A stretch of 64,000 nucleotides of DNA. Source: UBA1672 sp050633505 (GTDB lineage Bacteria > Pseudomonadota > Alphaproteobacteria > Micavibrionales > Micavibrionaceae). A model generated the notes under the pieces. The model searched no databases, was not told the DNA's origin, and saw only the letters and a program-made list of their open reading frames with translations. This document shows positions 16,738 to 25,056 of the stretch, piece by piece. Location of the stretch: NCBI GenBank assembly GCA_050633505.1, contig JBOEGQ010000005.1, forward strand, positions 150,378 to 214,377, in the 5' to 3' direction. The position numbers and the translations under genes were made by a program. Positions within the stretch are counted from its first letter, which is position 1; the number at the start of each line of letters is the position of its first letter.

Positions 16738-18042
16738 TTGGAGAGTTATATTATTGAAAATACCCAATCATTTGAAAAAACATTTCGTCTAGGATTGGGG
16801 CGGGCGTATTTGCACGTCAAAGAACATGGCGATGAAGGATTAAAGGATATTATCCTGCGCCATTGCCTGAAGAATCCCTGTTACGATACGCAAGGTGAAG
16901 CCTCTCGCGCCACTTGGTTGATGTCAGTTGTCGATTTATGCACTGAGCCGAGTTATTACACCGATAGTATAATGATGGAGCTTGCAAAGGCAGAAGATGA
17001 TCGTGACCTTTCACAGCTCTACGACCTTTGCCTGATAATGGCTGAACGTGGAAGTGTGCAGGCTAAAGACGCGATATATGATCGTTTTGACAAGCAAGAG
17101 TTCAATGAATCTTGGCTTGGTGGTGATCAGATTATTGCATTGGATGGATTGAGTGGCCTAACACACGTGGCGCGTATTCTTGGGCAAAGGATGCTGGATG
17201 ATTCTGAATATTGGGATGGCATGACATACACGCACGCATGTGAGACGTTCGGTAAAGAAAAAACTAATAAACATTTAGAGGAACTTGCGCAAAAATATAA
17301 GGCTGTCGCTGCTTATCTAAAAAATTCTTTAGAAAGTTACAAAGCATGGGAAAGGCCTAATGATTTTAATACTCCTGAGAAATTGAGAGAACGCTCACGC
17401 CACGAAACCCCTTTTGATGTCATTCAATCGAATATTGAAAATGTACATAAACATAAATCTCGATTTCTTCGTTTCGGAAGATATGCGACCAATGAAGAAA
17501 TAAAAACTCTATACGAAAGAATGCTCAATGAAGAACGACCAGAACAGCTGGTTCGATACTTATGGCTCTTTCGAAAGAGAGAATTACCTACTCTTGATAA
17601 AAAATTGTTTGATCTCTGTTGTTCAGAAAATGAAGATATTTATTCTTCAGCTATCACCGCTTTATCGCATAGTACGGATAAGCGAGTACGTGACTTTGCT
17701 ATTAGAAAAATAAGTAGAGATAAAACATTCCCATTAGAACTTATCGAGCTATTTACCAATAATTATGAGAGTGGAGATGCCGCATATATTGAACGTGCTT
17801 TGTTGCAAGATGGGAATAAAGAAAAAGTTTTTTCTCTAAGCTATGATATTTTAAAGGTCTTTGAAGAGAACCCTGTGAAGGAAATGCTTAAATGTATTCT
17901 ATGGGTTTATGAGAATACACCTTGTGCGCACTGTAGGTGTCGTGCAGTCACATTACTGGTGGAGCATTCTATTATGCCAGACCATATCAAGAATGAGTGT
18001 CGGCATGATTGTTGTGAAGAGGTGAAAATTTTAAGTGCGTAA
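16738..18042 (+). CDS. HEAT-repeat-like hypothetical protein, about 434 aa
   Basis: All-helical soluble protein. The C-terminal third has regular helix pairs like HEAT/Armadillo repeats (LVRYLWLFRKRELPTL, YSSAITALSHSTDKRVRDFA, IRKISRDKTFPLELIELF). It ends in a Cys-rich patch (CAHCRCRAVTLLVEH, CRHDCCEE) that could bind metal. No enzymatic motif is visible. The start is unclear: there is no ATG or GTG near the 5' end. A TTG at 16738 overlaps the only good ribosome-site-like GGAGAG, so an ATT at 16750 or 16753 is a possible rare start. It is the sole gene inside the inverted-repeat cassette at the tRNA-Ala island. The setting is common for phage-defence genes, but nothing in the sequence proves that. 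Confidence 0.7.
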   Translation: MESYIIENTQSFEKTFRLGLGRAYLHVKEHGDEGLKDIILRHCLKNPCYDTQGEASRATWLMSVVDLCTEPSYYTDSIMMELAKAEDDRDLSQLYDLCLIMAERGSVQAKDAIYDRFDKQEFNESWLGGDQIIALDGLSGLTHVARILGQRMLDDSEYWDGMTYTHACETFGKEKTNKHLEELAQKYKAVAAYLKNSLESYKAWERPNDFNTPEKLRERSRHETPFDVIQSNIENVHKHKSRFLRFGRYATNEEIKTLYERMLNEERPEQLVRYLWLFRKRELPTLDKKLFDLCCSENEDIYSSAITALSHSTDKRVRDFAIRKISRDKTFPLELIELFTNNYESGDAAYIERALLQDGNKEKVFSLSYDILKVFEENPVKEMLKCILWVYENTPCAHCRCRAVTLLVEHSIMPDHIKNECRHDCCEEVKILSA

Positions 18043-18095
18043 CCAGAGTTAAGACGGAACGCAAGCTGTGTGTTGTACTACAACACGCTTGGAAA

Positions 18096-18133
18096 GGGAG
18101 ACACTGCGCTCTCCCGTTGCATCCCTCTGGCTG
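18096..18133 (-). repeat. Right 38-bp inverted repeat
   Basis: Reverse-complement partner of 16589-16626. A strong hairpin (18062-18091) lies just inside it. Confidence 0.9.
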
Positions 18134-18255
18134 ATGGTGTGATACGGGAACAAATCCGTTCCAACCTTTCACACCATAAAAATAATATAGCGTTTTAACG
18201 AAAGCGAAAAAATCTTGTGCTATTCTACATCGCGAAAAAACAAAAACGGTTTGCC

Positions 18256-20853
18256 ATGCGTTTCATCACAATATGTATTCTCTTCTCAATTATCCCAACA
18301 CTCGCTTTCTCCGCGTCGGGAAATATTGCAGATGAGCTTTTAGCAAAAAAGAAGTCTCATGCTCAAGTCGTAGGTAAATTTCTTAATGCTGAATTTTATG
18401 AGCCTTTATCAAAAGGTGATTTAGATCAAGCCGCAAAACTATTTTTTGATGATATAGATTTTGGAGGCGAACGAAGAGATAACAACGCGCTCTATTTGCG
18501 AAATCATTATCACGTATCTTTGGGTGAATATTTTGATGCCGCCCAAGTCTTAGCGGAGGCGTATGCCAATAAGGGTGATTTTGAAAATACCCCAAAAATA
18601 CTGAATAAGATTGATGATAATGAAATGCTTAACCGCATCCTCAGATGGGATATAGAACAAGAAAAATCTGAGCAGCCCATCGTCAAAAAACATGATCGAA
18701 CTTTTGAATTTTTGTCAGTCATGATCGGTGGTGCTGCGGGGCAAGATGACCGAATAATATGGGTTATGGCTTTAGCAGAATATGCGCAAAAACTTGCAGA
18801 AAAGAAACAGGCTGATAAAGCTAAAGAAATTTTATTACAGGCACAAAGTATAGCAGATGAACTTTTGCCAGTATCACTATCCGCGTCTACTGCCTTTCTA
18901 ATTTTAACCGATGCGCAAGCACATTTTGGTGATTATGAAACGGCCAAAAACAATCTGCAAAAAGTTTTGAATGCATGTTGTAAAGCGCATCCCTCGGAAA
19001 AAAGGCTTATCCAAAATAGACAGTATCATGATCAGGCCTATCAAGCACTTATTTCAGGCGCTCTCACAAATGGAAACCTTGTTGAGGCTGAACAAGAGCT
19101 ATCAAACATAGAAAGCCTAGCAAACAGATACACGGCCTCAATGGATATCGCGGAGACTTATATAAAAGCAGGTGATATTGGCAAGGCTCAGATATATTTA
19201 GACACAGTTGAAAAAAGCATCATAAATACAAATTACTGGAATTTCTTCTATGAAAGTAAATTTAAGTTTGAGGAAGAAAAAGCGCATTTTTTGAATTTTC
19301 TATCAAGGCGGTATTACGAAATTGGCGATCAAAATAAAGCGTTCTCTCTTTTAGACAAAGCTGTTGAAATATATTTTCCAGAGCATCAAAGAATTATGTT
19401 CGGAGCTTCAATTTCTCATGGGCGTAAACCGCAATTTTACCCTTTTAAAGATATTCTAAAAACCTATGTTCTGCAGGGGCGCATTAGTGAAATAGAACAT
19501 GCGCTAAGAAAAACAGGAAAATATAACCTTCCGTCCAACATCAGACCAGTTTTGTATGACTTGGCCATCTGGACTGCTGAAAATGATGATCTTGAGAATT
19601 TTCATCATATTTTAGAGAACATAAAACAGGGCGAAACAAACATTTCTGCAATGGTCAAAACGGCTATGGAAGAAAACAAAGACAAGTATGGTGGACAAGA
19701 AAAATTTGAAAAGGCAATTCAGCATTCAATTCAATATCAAAATAAATCACTGCATTTTGAGCATGCAAAATACCTTTTGAAAATAGCAATGATTTTTGCT
19801 GAGAAAGGTAACAAAGAACTAAGTAGAAATTTCCTGAATTTGTATAAAACAAATATTGAGCAGCACTATAAAATACCGTTTTCAGAGTATCAAAAAAACT
19901 GGAACTATGGTGAACCTACAATAAACATCGCGCAAGTTCATATATTAGAGGCCTTTATCAATGACAAAAAAGAACTATCGCAAGATACCTTCAATGATAT
20001 TTTGTTAACTGTACGAGGCAGTCGCGGTTCAACTGATGGATATTCCTTCCAAAGAAAGTCTTCGGCATTATTGGAGCTTAGCCATTTACTTTACGAATTT
20101 GGCTTTGGTGCACAAGCGAATGAAGCTATCAAATTTTCTGAACTTATGACCTACAGGATTAACTCTTTTGGTACGCGCTACCGAGTGCCTGCAAACAGTC
20201 GTGGTAAAAATCAAATGTATGCAGAAATTGCCCGCGAATATATTTCACGAGAAGAGTTTTCAGATGCTGAGCGTGTTCTAAACCTTATGAAAGATAGTTC
20301 TGGGATACCTAAGTTCAATGGGACTGAACGATCAGTCGATATAATTCGTCAAAGAATTAGAGCAAATGTAATTATGGCGGCACTGAACCAGAAAAAAAGC
20401 GAAATTGCAGATAGTTTATATTCTAAAATTAGCCATCCTTTTCTTATTGCTGTTATCCAAGGACAAAAAAACCAAGAGCAAGCGAGTGAAAACTTATTAG
20501 AGTTTTCAGACATAGTGCAGAATTTATGGAGTGCAGAAGAAATAATTTTCTTCATGCCTGATTTGTTAAAACTAGCAGCCTCTGAGAAAGATAAAAGTAA
20601 GCGCGAAGCCCTAATAAATTATGCTGAGAAAATTGGAAATTTAATATTTCATAGCTCAAGAGATGCATATGACGTCGTAAAGACGAGTATAATATTGGCA
20701 AATTTTTATGCCGAGAATGCTCAGAAAGAATTGATGAATGAACATATTCAGCGAGCAAGAAACTACCTAAGCCAAATTTATGATAAGAAGCTTAAAGAAA
20801 AATACACGAAAATGCTCAATGAGATAAATTCCATAGTCGAAACAGTGGAGTAA
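18256..20853 (+). CDS. Exported TPR-rich protein, 865 aa
   Basis: The start at 18256 gives a clean signal peptide (MRFITICILFSIIPTLAFS, cut near ASG). The mature protein is almost entirely helical with many degenerate TPR units, for example YFDAAQVLAEAYANKGDFENT, LAEYAQKLAEKKQADKAKEI, AEQELSNIESLANRYTASM and FLSRRYYEIGDQNKAFSLLD. TPR arrays act as protein-binding scaffolds; location should be periplasmic. AT-rich codon use and its place in the tRNA-Ala island suggest horizontal origin. No partner is obvious, though a small exported BamE-like protein follows. Function unknown. Confidence 0.75.
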   Translation: MRFITICILFSIIPTLAFSASGNIADELLAKKKSHAQVVGKFLNAEFYEPLSKGDLDQAAKLFFDDIDFGGERRDNNALYLRNHYHVSLGEYFDAAQVLAEAYANKGDFENTPKILNKIDDNEMLNRILRWDIEQEKSEQPIVKKHDRTFEFLSVMIGGAAGQDDRIIWVMALAEYAQKLAEKKQADKAKEILLQAQSIADELLPVSLSASTAFLILTDAQAHFGDYETAKNNLQKVLNACCKAHPSEKRLIQNRQYHDQAYQALISGALTNGNLVEAEQELSNIESLANRYTASMDIAETYIKAGDIGKAQIYLDTVEKSIINTNYWNFFYESKFKFEEEKAHFLNFLSRRYYEIGDQNKAFSLLDKAVEIYFPEHQRIMFGASISHGRKPQFYPFKDILKTYVLQGRISEIEHALRKTGKYNLPSNIRPVLYDLAIWTAENDDLENFHHILENIKQGETNISAMVKTAMEENKDKYGGQEKFEKAIQHSIQYQNKSLHFEHAKYLLKIAMIFAEKGNKELSRNFLNLYKTNIEQHYKIPFSEYQKNWNYGEPTINIAQVHILEAFINDKKELSQDTFNDILLTVRGSRGSTDGYSFQRKSSALLELSHLLYEFGFGAQANEAIKFSELMTYRINSFGTRYRVPANSRGKNQMYAEIAREYISREEFSDAERVLNLMKDSSGIPKFNGTERSVDIIRQRIRANVIMAALNQKKSEIADSLYSKISHPFLIAVIQGQKNQEQASENLLEFSDIVQNLWSAEEIIFFMPDLLKLAASEKDKSKREALINYAEKIGNLIFHSSRDAYDVVKTSIILANFYAENAQKELMNEHIQRARNYLSQIYDKKLKEKYTKMLNEINSIVETVE

Positions 20854-20909
20854 TCGACTATTTCAAAGAGCTTTCCCATAGTGCTAAAACTTCAAATAGG
20901 GATGTTTGA

Positions 20910-21368
20910 ATGAAGAAAAGTATTATCGGTCTAGTAGTCGCCATGTCAGTAGTAATGCTCTTAGGCTGGAGCTATATAAATCAAGAAAATAAAATAATAT
21001 TAACTGATCCAAGCCACACTGAATTTCAAGAAGATAATTTTCACTTCAATAATTACCGAACAGAAAAATCACTTCATGATGCGCTCGAAATATTATTTCC
21101 TATTGGAACCCCTAAAAAAACAGTTGATGAAGTTCTAGGAAAATTCTCAGAGATCAAGAAAAGAAATCTTCGTCATCCAAAATTCAAGGACAAAAATGAA
21201 TATTCATATGAGTATAACAATACCTATAAAAAAATATTAGTTCGCATTATTTCAAGTATTGTTCCGGCTCCGGGGCCGCCAGATTCGTGGCCAACTCATT
21301 ACGTTGTAATTGAATACGATGGAGACAATAGATTGGTAAAAATAAAAGTGCTTAATGTATATTTTTAG
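20910..21368 (+). CDS. Membrane-anchored BamE/SmpA-like small protein
   Basis: A 152-residue protein with an N-terminal membrane anchor (KSIIGLVVAMSVVMLLGW). A small periplasmic domain follows, with the SmpA/OmlA-like order helix LFPIGTPKKTVDEVLGKF then strands YSYEYNNTYKKILVRII and HYVVIEYDGDNRLVKIKV. That fold mediates protein contacts (as in BamE). No lipobox is present. It lies 56 bp after the TPR protein and may work with it. Assignment of the fold is from pattern only. Confidence 0.6.
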   Translation: MKKSIIGLVVAMSVVMLLGWSYINQENKIILTDPSHTEFQEDNFHFNNYRTEKSLHDALEILFPIGTPKKTVDEVLGKFSEIKKRNLRHPKFKDKNEYSYEYNNTYKKILVRIISSIVPAPGPPDSWPTHYVVIEYDGDNRLVKIKVLNVYF

Positions 21369-21387
21369 ATAAAAAAGGAGAGCTTCT

Positions 21388-21532
21388 ATGGGCAAGACTG
21401 GATGTACTATTTGGATATGACCACCTTTATGTCGTTTATGATCCAGATGGAGACCCGACCTTTGGAGACGAGCGGATCAGGATAGGACAAAACATCAAAA
21501 ACGACCTAATGTTCCCACATACAAAACCGTAG
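21388..21532 (+). pseudogene. Frameshifted short gene remnant ending in the direct repeat
   Basis: A good ribosome site (AAGGAG) and ATG at 21388 open a frame that stops after ten codons. One base out, a frame from 21398 runs 44 codons (LDVLFGYDHLYVVYDPDGD, then GDERIRIGQNIKNDLMF) to a TAG at 21530-21532. Together they look like one small gene with a single-base shift. Its last 17 codons lie in direct-repeat copy 1, and the same codons (QNIKNDLMFPHTKP) occur, without a start, at copy 2. The acidic DPDGD turn resembles a calcium-type loop. Function unknown. Confidence 0.5.
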
Positions 21533-21643
21533 GTCGGGAAAGCCCCGCATCACACACATGCGGGGCTTACTTGGGGAATTATAATTTAGGGCAGGTTGTG
21601 CCCACTTTACGTTTTGAATACATCGGTTGAATCATGCTATGGA
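21480..21643 (+). repeat. 164-bp direct repeat, copy 1
   Basis: About 95% identical to 22704-22866 (a few substitutions and three single-base indels). In order it holds the 3' codons of a small gene (to TAG at 21530), an intrinsic terminator hairpin (AGCCCCGCAT 21541-21550 with ATGCGGGGCT 21558-21567), a TATAAT hexamer (21580-21585), and a second hairpin GGGCA-GGTTG-TGCCC (21589-21603). It ends close to the start of the next gene. The repeat is therefore a gene-end plus leader cassette. Confidence 0.92.
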
Positions 21644-21675
21644 TATTTGGTGTGAAGATTTTGAAAGGGAATTTA

Positions 21676-22305
21676 ATGAGTTTTTTCGATTTGCCGCCTA
21701 CTGATGAAAGGAAGGCCTCATACTCTTTTCTGACAATTGGCCAATACCCCTTAAAAAAGTGGATAAAGGATCCTGATTACTACATCTGCTATCGCACCGG
21801 TCGTGATATGCGCATCATGGCAATAGCCTTTGGTCTAGTCTCATTTCTTTTTAGTATTGCAATTGATAATTACGAGTTTCGGTATTTCGATGAGACAAAG
21901 CTCTTAGATATTTATGCGTTCTTCATAATACTTTCAGGCCCCTTAATGACGGCCAGTTTGATTTATTACTATATGTTGTTTGAGAAATATAAAAACTTTG
22001 ATGAATACGATTTCGTGAGATGGAATAAAATAAAAGCCACACAATACGATAAAAATATATACATGTTTTGCGCGCTATTTTCTTTATTAATTGGGCTATT
22101 TCCAAATTCAATTCGCTACTTCTTTTATTCAACTAAATTCGATGGTTATTTCCATCAATTTTTTGATGATCCCTTGTTTGTTCTTTTTGTTGCATCTTTA
22201 ACCGCTTTTTTTCATTCGGTGTTTTTGAAAGGTTTTTTTATGTCCATTCTAACGATCGAATATTTAAATCATGAAAAAACCACCAACAAATTAAGGAGTA
22301 AATAA
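21676..22305 (+). CDS. Multi-pass membrane protein of the RTX module, copy A
   Basis: The start at 21676 follows AAAGGGA. The 209-residue protein has four likely membrane helices (about 55-72, 88-108, 130-148, 170-192) and a charged N-terminus with ICYRTGRDMR before helix 1. It overlaps the next gene by one base (TAATG), so the two are translationally coupled. The product at 23625 has the same size and helix layout and also directly precedes an RTX-type gene, so the two are likely distant paralogues. A role as transport helper or immunity partner of the adjacent secreted protein is possible but not shown. Confidence 0.65.
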   Translation: MSFFDLPPTDERKASYSFLTIGQYPLKKWIKDPDYYICYRTGRDMRIMAIAFGLVSFLFSIAIDNYEFRYFDETKLLDIYAFFIILSGPLMTASLIYYYMLFEKYKNFDEYDFVRWNKIKATQYDKNIYMFCALFSLLIGLFPNSIRYFFYSTKFDGYFHQFFDDPLFVLFVASLTAFFHSVFLKGFFMSILTIEYLNHEKTTNKLRSK

Positions 22306-22709
22306 TGACAATTCCTGCCGATGATATTTATAACTATGAGCAAACCACGAAGGAACTTATTACGTCGTTTGGCGGTGAAGAAGTAATAAATAAAACCATT
22401 GAAGATATCGCAGATATATATGCAAAGAGCATTGATCCAAATGGATCATATCCCGATTTAAGTAATCAGCTTGCGCAGGCAATGACTGAGAATCCTGATT
22501 TTTTTGACAATGTACTGAATCTCGGCGAGGTCTCAAATGATAACGCGGATAGTGAATCTTCTGATGGCGGCGGAGAAAGCCAGTCTGCAAATGCCCAGTC
22601 AGTCATAGATTTTGTTGGTGAGGCAGCAAGAAGATTTCTTGGCAATGCAACAGGAGATATGGTTGTCTTTGTTCTTCCACTCCGCCTTTGCGAGCGCGGA
22701 TATGGATAG
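22305..22709 (+). CDS. Truncated N-terminal part of an RTX-type secreted protein
   Basis: 134 residues, acidic, with no signal peptide. The order of features matches the start of the longer product at 24263: N-terminal helices (KTIEDIADIYAKSIDPNG against SLAQELAKEIDPSG), an acidic Asp/Glu/Gly linker, then QSVIDFVGEAARRFLGNATG against AEDIMQTIAQATGRLVP. It ends abruptly (VVFVLPLRLCERGYG) at a TAG inside direct-repeat copy 2. It therefore looks like an RTX-type gene whose body was deleted by recombination up to the repeat. Probably non-functional, or a short remnant. Confidence 0.55.
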   Translation: MTIPADDIYNYEQTTKELITSFGGEEVINKTIEDIADIYAKSIDPNGSYPDLSNQLAQAMTENPDFFDNVLNLGEVSNDNADSESSDGGGESQSANAQSVIDFVGEAARRFLGNATGDMVVFVLPLRLCERGYG

Positions 22710-22866
22710 ACAAAACATCAAAAACGACCTAATGTTCCCACATACAAAACCGTAGGTCGGAAAGCCCCGCATAGACACACATGCGGGGCTTTCGTGGGGA
22801 ATTATAATTTAGGGCAGGTTGTGCCCACTTTATGTTTTGAATACATCGGTTGAATCATGCTATGGA
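22704..22866 (+). repeat. 163-bp direct repeat, copy 2
   Basis: Second copy of 21480-21643. It contains the terminator hairpin (22763-22772 with 22781-22790, followed by TTC), the TATAAT-containing stretch and the GGGCA/TGCCC leader hairpin (22812-22826). It joins the truncated gene to the leader of the next operon. The 1224-bp spacing between copies is one membrane-protein/RTX unit. Confidence 0.92.
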
Positions 22867-22899
22867 ATGATGAGCTCTAATTTTATAAGGACAGTACTA

Positions 22900-23628
22900 A
22901 TGAAGGGTTTGCTATTTTTAATCTTTTTCTTGATTTCTTTCCAAGTAACTACATCTTTTTCTAAAAACAATGAAAACCCATTAAAGAAATTTGAAGTTGA
23001 ATCTAGTTATAAAGGTAGTCAACTTTCTGAAACGACTATTATTGATGGCGTTGAATATTATAAGTATCAAGTAATATCTGATTTCTTGGATGGTGCATTC
23101 TCTAATAGATTGTGGAATACCGATGTTAAATCTAAGCCATATAGAATAAGTCGGTTGATAGACAATTTAAATTCGACAGGGCTGGCTAACTTAAAAAACA
23201 AAAACGGTGAAGAGCATAACTTAAAATCAATTTTTTCATATCATGAAAGTGGTCTTTCAAAATTTAATTCGATCAATAAATATGACGAAAATATCTCGGT
23301 ATCAATAGATTGGCCTAAACTAACTGTAGAACAAGAAAGGCTAAGCCTTATAGATGGCACACTTAATTCACGATTGCTTAGAGAGAAACACAATATTGAG
23401 GTTTATCAGAAGCTAGAAAACATAGCTGTTCCGATAGTAGAAAACCTATCAGGTGTTATAGGTAAAAAGATTAGTTTAGTTCCTTATAATAATGAAAATG
23501 AGATAAATTCAAATATCAGGATCATACCCAAAAGTAGTAATGGCATAAAAAATTTCTTCAAGTACGACAGGAACATAATTCACCCTGATCCTGAACGAAG
23601 GCATGAAATCAGAAAGGGAAATTTGTGA
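22900..23628 (+). CDS. Exported hypothetical protein, possible DUF2927-like
   Basis: The start at 22900 (after ATAAGG) gives a signal peptide (MKGLLFLIFFLISFQVTTS). The mature part (about 220 residues) has helices followed by IAVPIVENLSGVIGKKISLV and NSNIRIIPKSSNGIKNFF. That is an arrangement like the DUF2927 family, where a tG-x-I segment precedes a NI-x-I strand. The match is weak. Its stop overlaps the next start (GTGA), so it is coupled to the membrane protein. It is the first gene of a three-gene unit ending in the RTX protein and is read from direct-repeat copy 2. Confidence 0.55.
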   Translation: MKGLLFLIFFLISFQVTTSFSKNNENPLKKFEVESSYKGSQLSETTIIDGVEYYKYQVISDFLDGAFSNRLWNTDVKSKPYRISRLIDNLNSTGLANLKNKNGEEHNLKSIFSYHESGLSKFNSINKYDENISVSIDWPKLTVEQERLSLIDGTLNSRLLREKHNIEVYQKLENIAVPIVENLSGVIGKKISLVPYNNENEINSNIRIIPKSSNGIKNFFKYDRNIIHPDPERRHEIRKGNL

Positions 23629-24257
23629 GTATTTTTGTTATCCCCAAAAGAAGGGAAAGAGAAAGTATTGTTGACTCAGGGGCTTTATCTTGGCTCAAGA
23701 CAGAGAAAGGAATTCATAGGGGAGATCCAGATCATTTCATTTTTACCATCTACCTTAGAAGGACTTTCATATTTACAGGGATTTCTCTTATTTTGATAAT
23801 TTCATATCTTGGTCTAGCTACAACACTCAATATCGGATTGGACAACTCCGAGGAAAGTTTGTACGAAAACTATAAGTCTATTGTGAATATAGTTCTTCCC
23901 ATCAGTTTTGTGATACTTATATATCACTTCATGTTGTATAAAACTTGTGTAGATAAAGAAAAATATAGTCTTCTTTATAACCGGAGAAATAATAAGCGTG
24001 TTGGCTCATGGGTTTTTTCAGTACTAATAATATATCCGTCCATATATGAATTGATCTATCCATCCCATGTTTTATGGCTTTTTGAGGAAGGGGAAAAAGC
24101 AGATTTTTGGACGCAATATCATGATCAAACTTTTTTCCTGATTATTACTTCCTTCACAATCCAATTTTTCTACATAATTGCTGCGATTATGTTCTTCATG
24201 TGCTTGGCAATTGCGGATCAAGAAGTAACGAAATTCATAAAGCACAAGAGAGGTTAA
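23625..24257 (+). CDS. Multi-pass membrane protein of the RTX module, copy A'
   Basis: GTG start overlapping the previous stop (GTGA). The 210-residue protein has four predicted helices (about 47-68, 88-107, 128-145, 172-195) and a basic N-terminus (IPKRRERES) and C-terminus (KFIKHKRG), so both ends should be cytoplasmic. Size, helix layout and position directly before an RTX-type gene match the product at 21676, though sequence identity is low. It is separated from the RTX start by five bases. Confidence 0.65.
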   Translation: MSIFVIPKRRERESIVDSGALSWLKTEKGIHRGDPDHFIFTIYLRRTFIFTGISLILIISYLGLATTLNIGLDNSEESLYENYKSIVNIVLPISFVILIYHFMLYKTCVDKEKYSLLYNRRNNKRVGSWVFSVLIIYPSIYELIYPSHVLWLFEEGEKADFWTQYHDQTFFLIITSFTIQFFYIIAAIMFFMCLAIADQEVTKFIKHKRG

Positions 24258-24262
24258 CAGTC

Positions 24263-25027
24263 ATGGAAGAGCTAGAATTTACGGATCTTACAAGTGAAGA
24301 AGCACAAAGTATTGTAAATGACGCAAAAGAATCTATTACCCGGTCTTTGGCTCAGGAACTGGCAAAGGAAATTGACCCATCAGGTCAAGACGTTACTTTA
24401 GTTGATGATATTGTAGGGGTTCTGATGAACGACCAAGAGTATCTTGATTCTTTGGAAAACACTTTATCAGATGGTGAAGAGGGTAACGAGGATGGAATCG
24501 GGAATGGTGAAACATTAGCCGAACGAGCAGAGGATATAATGCAGACCATTGCGCAGGCCACGGGGAGGCTGGTTCCCGCGGCTGTTAGTGACATTATTGA
24601 GGGTGCAGCCGAAAAGATGGAGAAAATCAGCGATATTACTAAGGAACATTTAGACGCAGAGGAAGGTGCTAGAAAAGCAGCAAAATATTTCAGACGAGGC
24701 GTTAAATGGTTAGATTATGCTGAGACATATAAACAATATTCCTCGTCAGATGATCCATCTACAGAAGCCATGAAATTATATGTCGAGAAAGTATCACATG
24801 GATTAGTGGTTGTTGTTGCAGGTGTTGGCGCGGGGATTCTACTTGGTCCAGAACTTCTAGCTGCAGCAGCAGTAGTGGGCGTTGGTGTTCTATTTGCGCC
24901 TCACGCTGAGACACTTGGAAACGTCATTGGTGGTGGGCTAGCTGCTGGAGCCAAGGGATTGGGGCAAGCGTTAGGGTTTATAGGTGATTTTATAGGCTAT
25001 GGATATGGCGTCAAAGATCGCCATTAA
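24263..25027 (+). CDS. RTX-type secreted protein, N-terminal part (frameshifted from 25021 on)
   Basis: 254 residues to a TAA at 25025. It starts MEELEFTDLTSEEAQ after GGTTAAC, with helical acidic N-terminal segments. A hydrophobic Gly/Ala-rich region follows (about 180-245: VVVVAGVGAGILLGPELLAAA, GNVIGGGLAAGAKGLGQALGF), which could insert in membranes. Just before the stop the -1 frame continues the normal RTX junction (PLTLDLDGDGVELVS). One missing base near 25019-25021 therefore splits what should be one protein of about 1050 residues. It could be a true mutation, a sequencing error or, less likely, programmed shifting, since no slippery heptamer is seen. The N-part alone lacks the secretion signal. 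Confidence 0.7.
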   Translation: MEELEFTDLTSEEAQSIVNDAKESITRSLAQELAKEIDPSGQDVTLVDDIVGVLMNDQEYLDSLENTLSDGEEGNEDGIGNGETLAERAEDIMQTIAQATGRLVPAAVSDIIEGAAEKMEKISDITKEHLDAEEGARKAAKYFRRGVKWLDYAETYKQYSSSDDPSTEAMKLYVEKVSHGLVVVVAGVGAGILLGPELLAAAAVVGVGVLFAPHAETLGNVIGGGLAAGAKGLGQALGFIGDFIGYGYGVKDRH

Positions 25028-25056
25028 CGCTTGATCTGGATGGAGATGGGGTTGAG

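Larger units (their letters stand above)
16589..18133. mobile_element. Inverted-repeat-bounded cassette carrying a HEAT-repeat gene
   Basis: A 38-bp segment at 16589-16626 (begins CAGCCAGAGGGATGCAACGG) recurs inverted at 18096-18133 with 36 of 38 bases the same. Similarity continues weakly inward for about 30-40 bp. Each inner flank also holds its own hairpin; the right one is nearly perfect (CAAGC at 18062, GTGTTGTA-C-TACAACAC at 18070-18086, GCTTG at 18087-18091). The unit is 1545 bp and contains one gene (16738-18042) and no transposase. I do not see a target-site duplication. It could be a non-autonomous transposable cassette or a gene framed by paired RNA structures. Confidence 0.55.

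Noticed and set aside
21480..22866. CRISPR array
   Set aside because: Only two copies of a 164-bp repeat, 1.2 kb apart with coding sequence between; no short regular repeat-spacer structure and no cas genes anywhere in the window.
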